Positions 6,328-6,536 of a stretch of DNA of 6,536 bases are shown in pieces. The notes beneath the pieces were generated by a model. It ran no database searches, was not told where the DNA came from, and saw nothing but the letters and a program-made list of their open reading frames with translations. A program made the position numbers and the translations under genes. Positions within the stretch are counted from its first letter, which is position 1. Each line of letters opens with the position of its first letter. The stretch comes from an uncultured Oscillospiraceae bacterium (GTDB lineage: Bacteria > Bacillota > Clostridia > Oscillospirales > Oscillospiraceae). The stretch lies in assembly GCA_947630345.1 (NCBI GenBank), contig CANRHF010000108.1, positions 1 to 6,536 on the forward strand. The letters run 5' to 3'.

Positions 6328-6467
6328 AGCAAACCTGCACAGATTTTTAAGGAAAAATCAGTGTGGTCTGCATAAGAGAGAGCAGAGATAAAGGGAAAAA
6401 GACGAAAGCTTTTCCTCTAACCCTCTCTAAAATGCTAAAAAATGCCAATTCAAACACAGAGAACAAG
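6328..6467 (-). promoter_or_regulatory. CRISPR leader, reading toward the repeat on the minus strand
   Basis: Composition changes abruptly from GC-rich phage DNA to AT-rich DNA with A and T runs, as expected of a leader that holds the array promoter and adaptation signals. A perfect 7-bp inverted repeat (GATTTTT at 6342-6348 and AAAAATC at 6353-6359) sits 14 bases from the repeat. A weak promoter candidate on the minus strand reads TTGAAT, 17 bases, TTAGAG (about 6452 down to 6424). No open reading frame of note is present on either strand. Confidence 0.65.
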
Positions 6468-6510
6468 GTGCGAACCTCGCGGCAGTTTCCTGCCCGCTTG
6501 CCCTTCGCAC
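6468..6510 (-). terminator. Compound stem-loop between putative cas2 end and leader
   Basis: The outer arms GTGCGAA (6468-6474) and TTCGCAC (6504-6510) are perfect complements. Between them an inner hairpin has GGCAG (6481-6485) and CTGCC (6490-6494) closing a four-base loop that reads GAAA on the minus strand. It starts two bases after the putative cas2 stop. A pyrimidine-rich stretch (CTTGTTCTCTG) rather than a clean U-run follows on the minus strand, so it may be a weak terminator, a processing site or an RNA structure. Confidence 0.4.
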
Positions 6511-6512
6511 GC

Positions 6513-6536
6513 TCAAACCATCAGCACGCCCTCCGG
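6513..6536 (-). CDS. cas2: Possible Cas2 C-terminus (3' end only)
   Basis: On the minus strand the frame entering from the window edge reads PEGVLMV and stops at 6515-6513. A short hydrophobic ending of this kind (acidic residue, Gly, then aliphatic residues) is common at the end of type I-C Cas2, the adaptation subunit. In type I-C loci cas2 is the last gene before the leader. Seven residues cannot prove identity; the call comes from position, orientation and ending style. Extension of the contig would settle it. Confidence 0.4.
   Translation of the reverse strand, partial: PEGVLMV

Noticed and set aside
6236..6391. Chimeric ORF reading from J through the repeat into the leader as a small novel protein
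   Set aside because: The frame crosses a CRISPR repeat and non-coding leader. Only the first ~20 codons have phage-like character.

Overview
The window is almost entirely a GC-rich tailed-phage structural region, on the plus strand and tightly packed. It breaks into bacterial CRISPR-locus sequence for the last ~240 bases. Strong GGAGG-type ribosome binding sites, high GC, and a 33-nt type I-C-like CRISPR repeat suggest a Firmicutes/Clostridia host, perhaps a gut Oscillospiraceae member. That host assignment is an inference from style, not from a marker gene. The window starts inside the terminase gene and ends inside what looks like the tail of cas2, as expected of a metagenomic contig.

Positions 1-4015 form the packaging and head module: large terminase (lambda gpA type, 5' end missing), a gpW-like head-tail joining protein, a lambda-family portal, and an HK97-type prohead protease that starts inside the 3' end of the portal gene. 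At 4012 a coiled-coil ORF begins that fits the N-terminus of an HK97-fold major capsid protein. It is broken near 4190-4206, where the sequence jumps out of frame into the middle of a P2 gpD-like tail gene. The rest of the capsid gene, the connectors, sheath, tube, tape measure and the start of gpD are all absent.

Positions 4200-6294 form a P2/Mu-like contractile-tail baseplate module: gpD (N-terminus missing), gpV spike with an iron-binding HTH tip, gpU, gp25/gpW-like wedge protein, and the first ~20 codons of a baseplate J protein. Together the two modules describe a myovirus with a lambda/HK97-type head and a P2-type tail.

At 6295 the J gene is cut off by one CRISPR repeat (6295-6327, read on the minus strand). 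This is followed by an AT-rich leader, a compound stem-loop, and a short C-terminal reading frame resembling Cas2. The phage sequence therefore sits exactly where the leader-proximal spacer should be, yet runs on without a second repeat. The simplest reading is that the first spacer of a type I-C array matches this phage's J gene, and that the phage and host array were joined through this shared ~35 nt, most likely during assembly. If so, the junction records a phage-host link and a recently acquired spacer.
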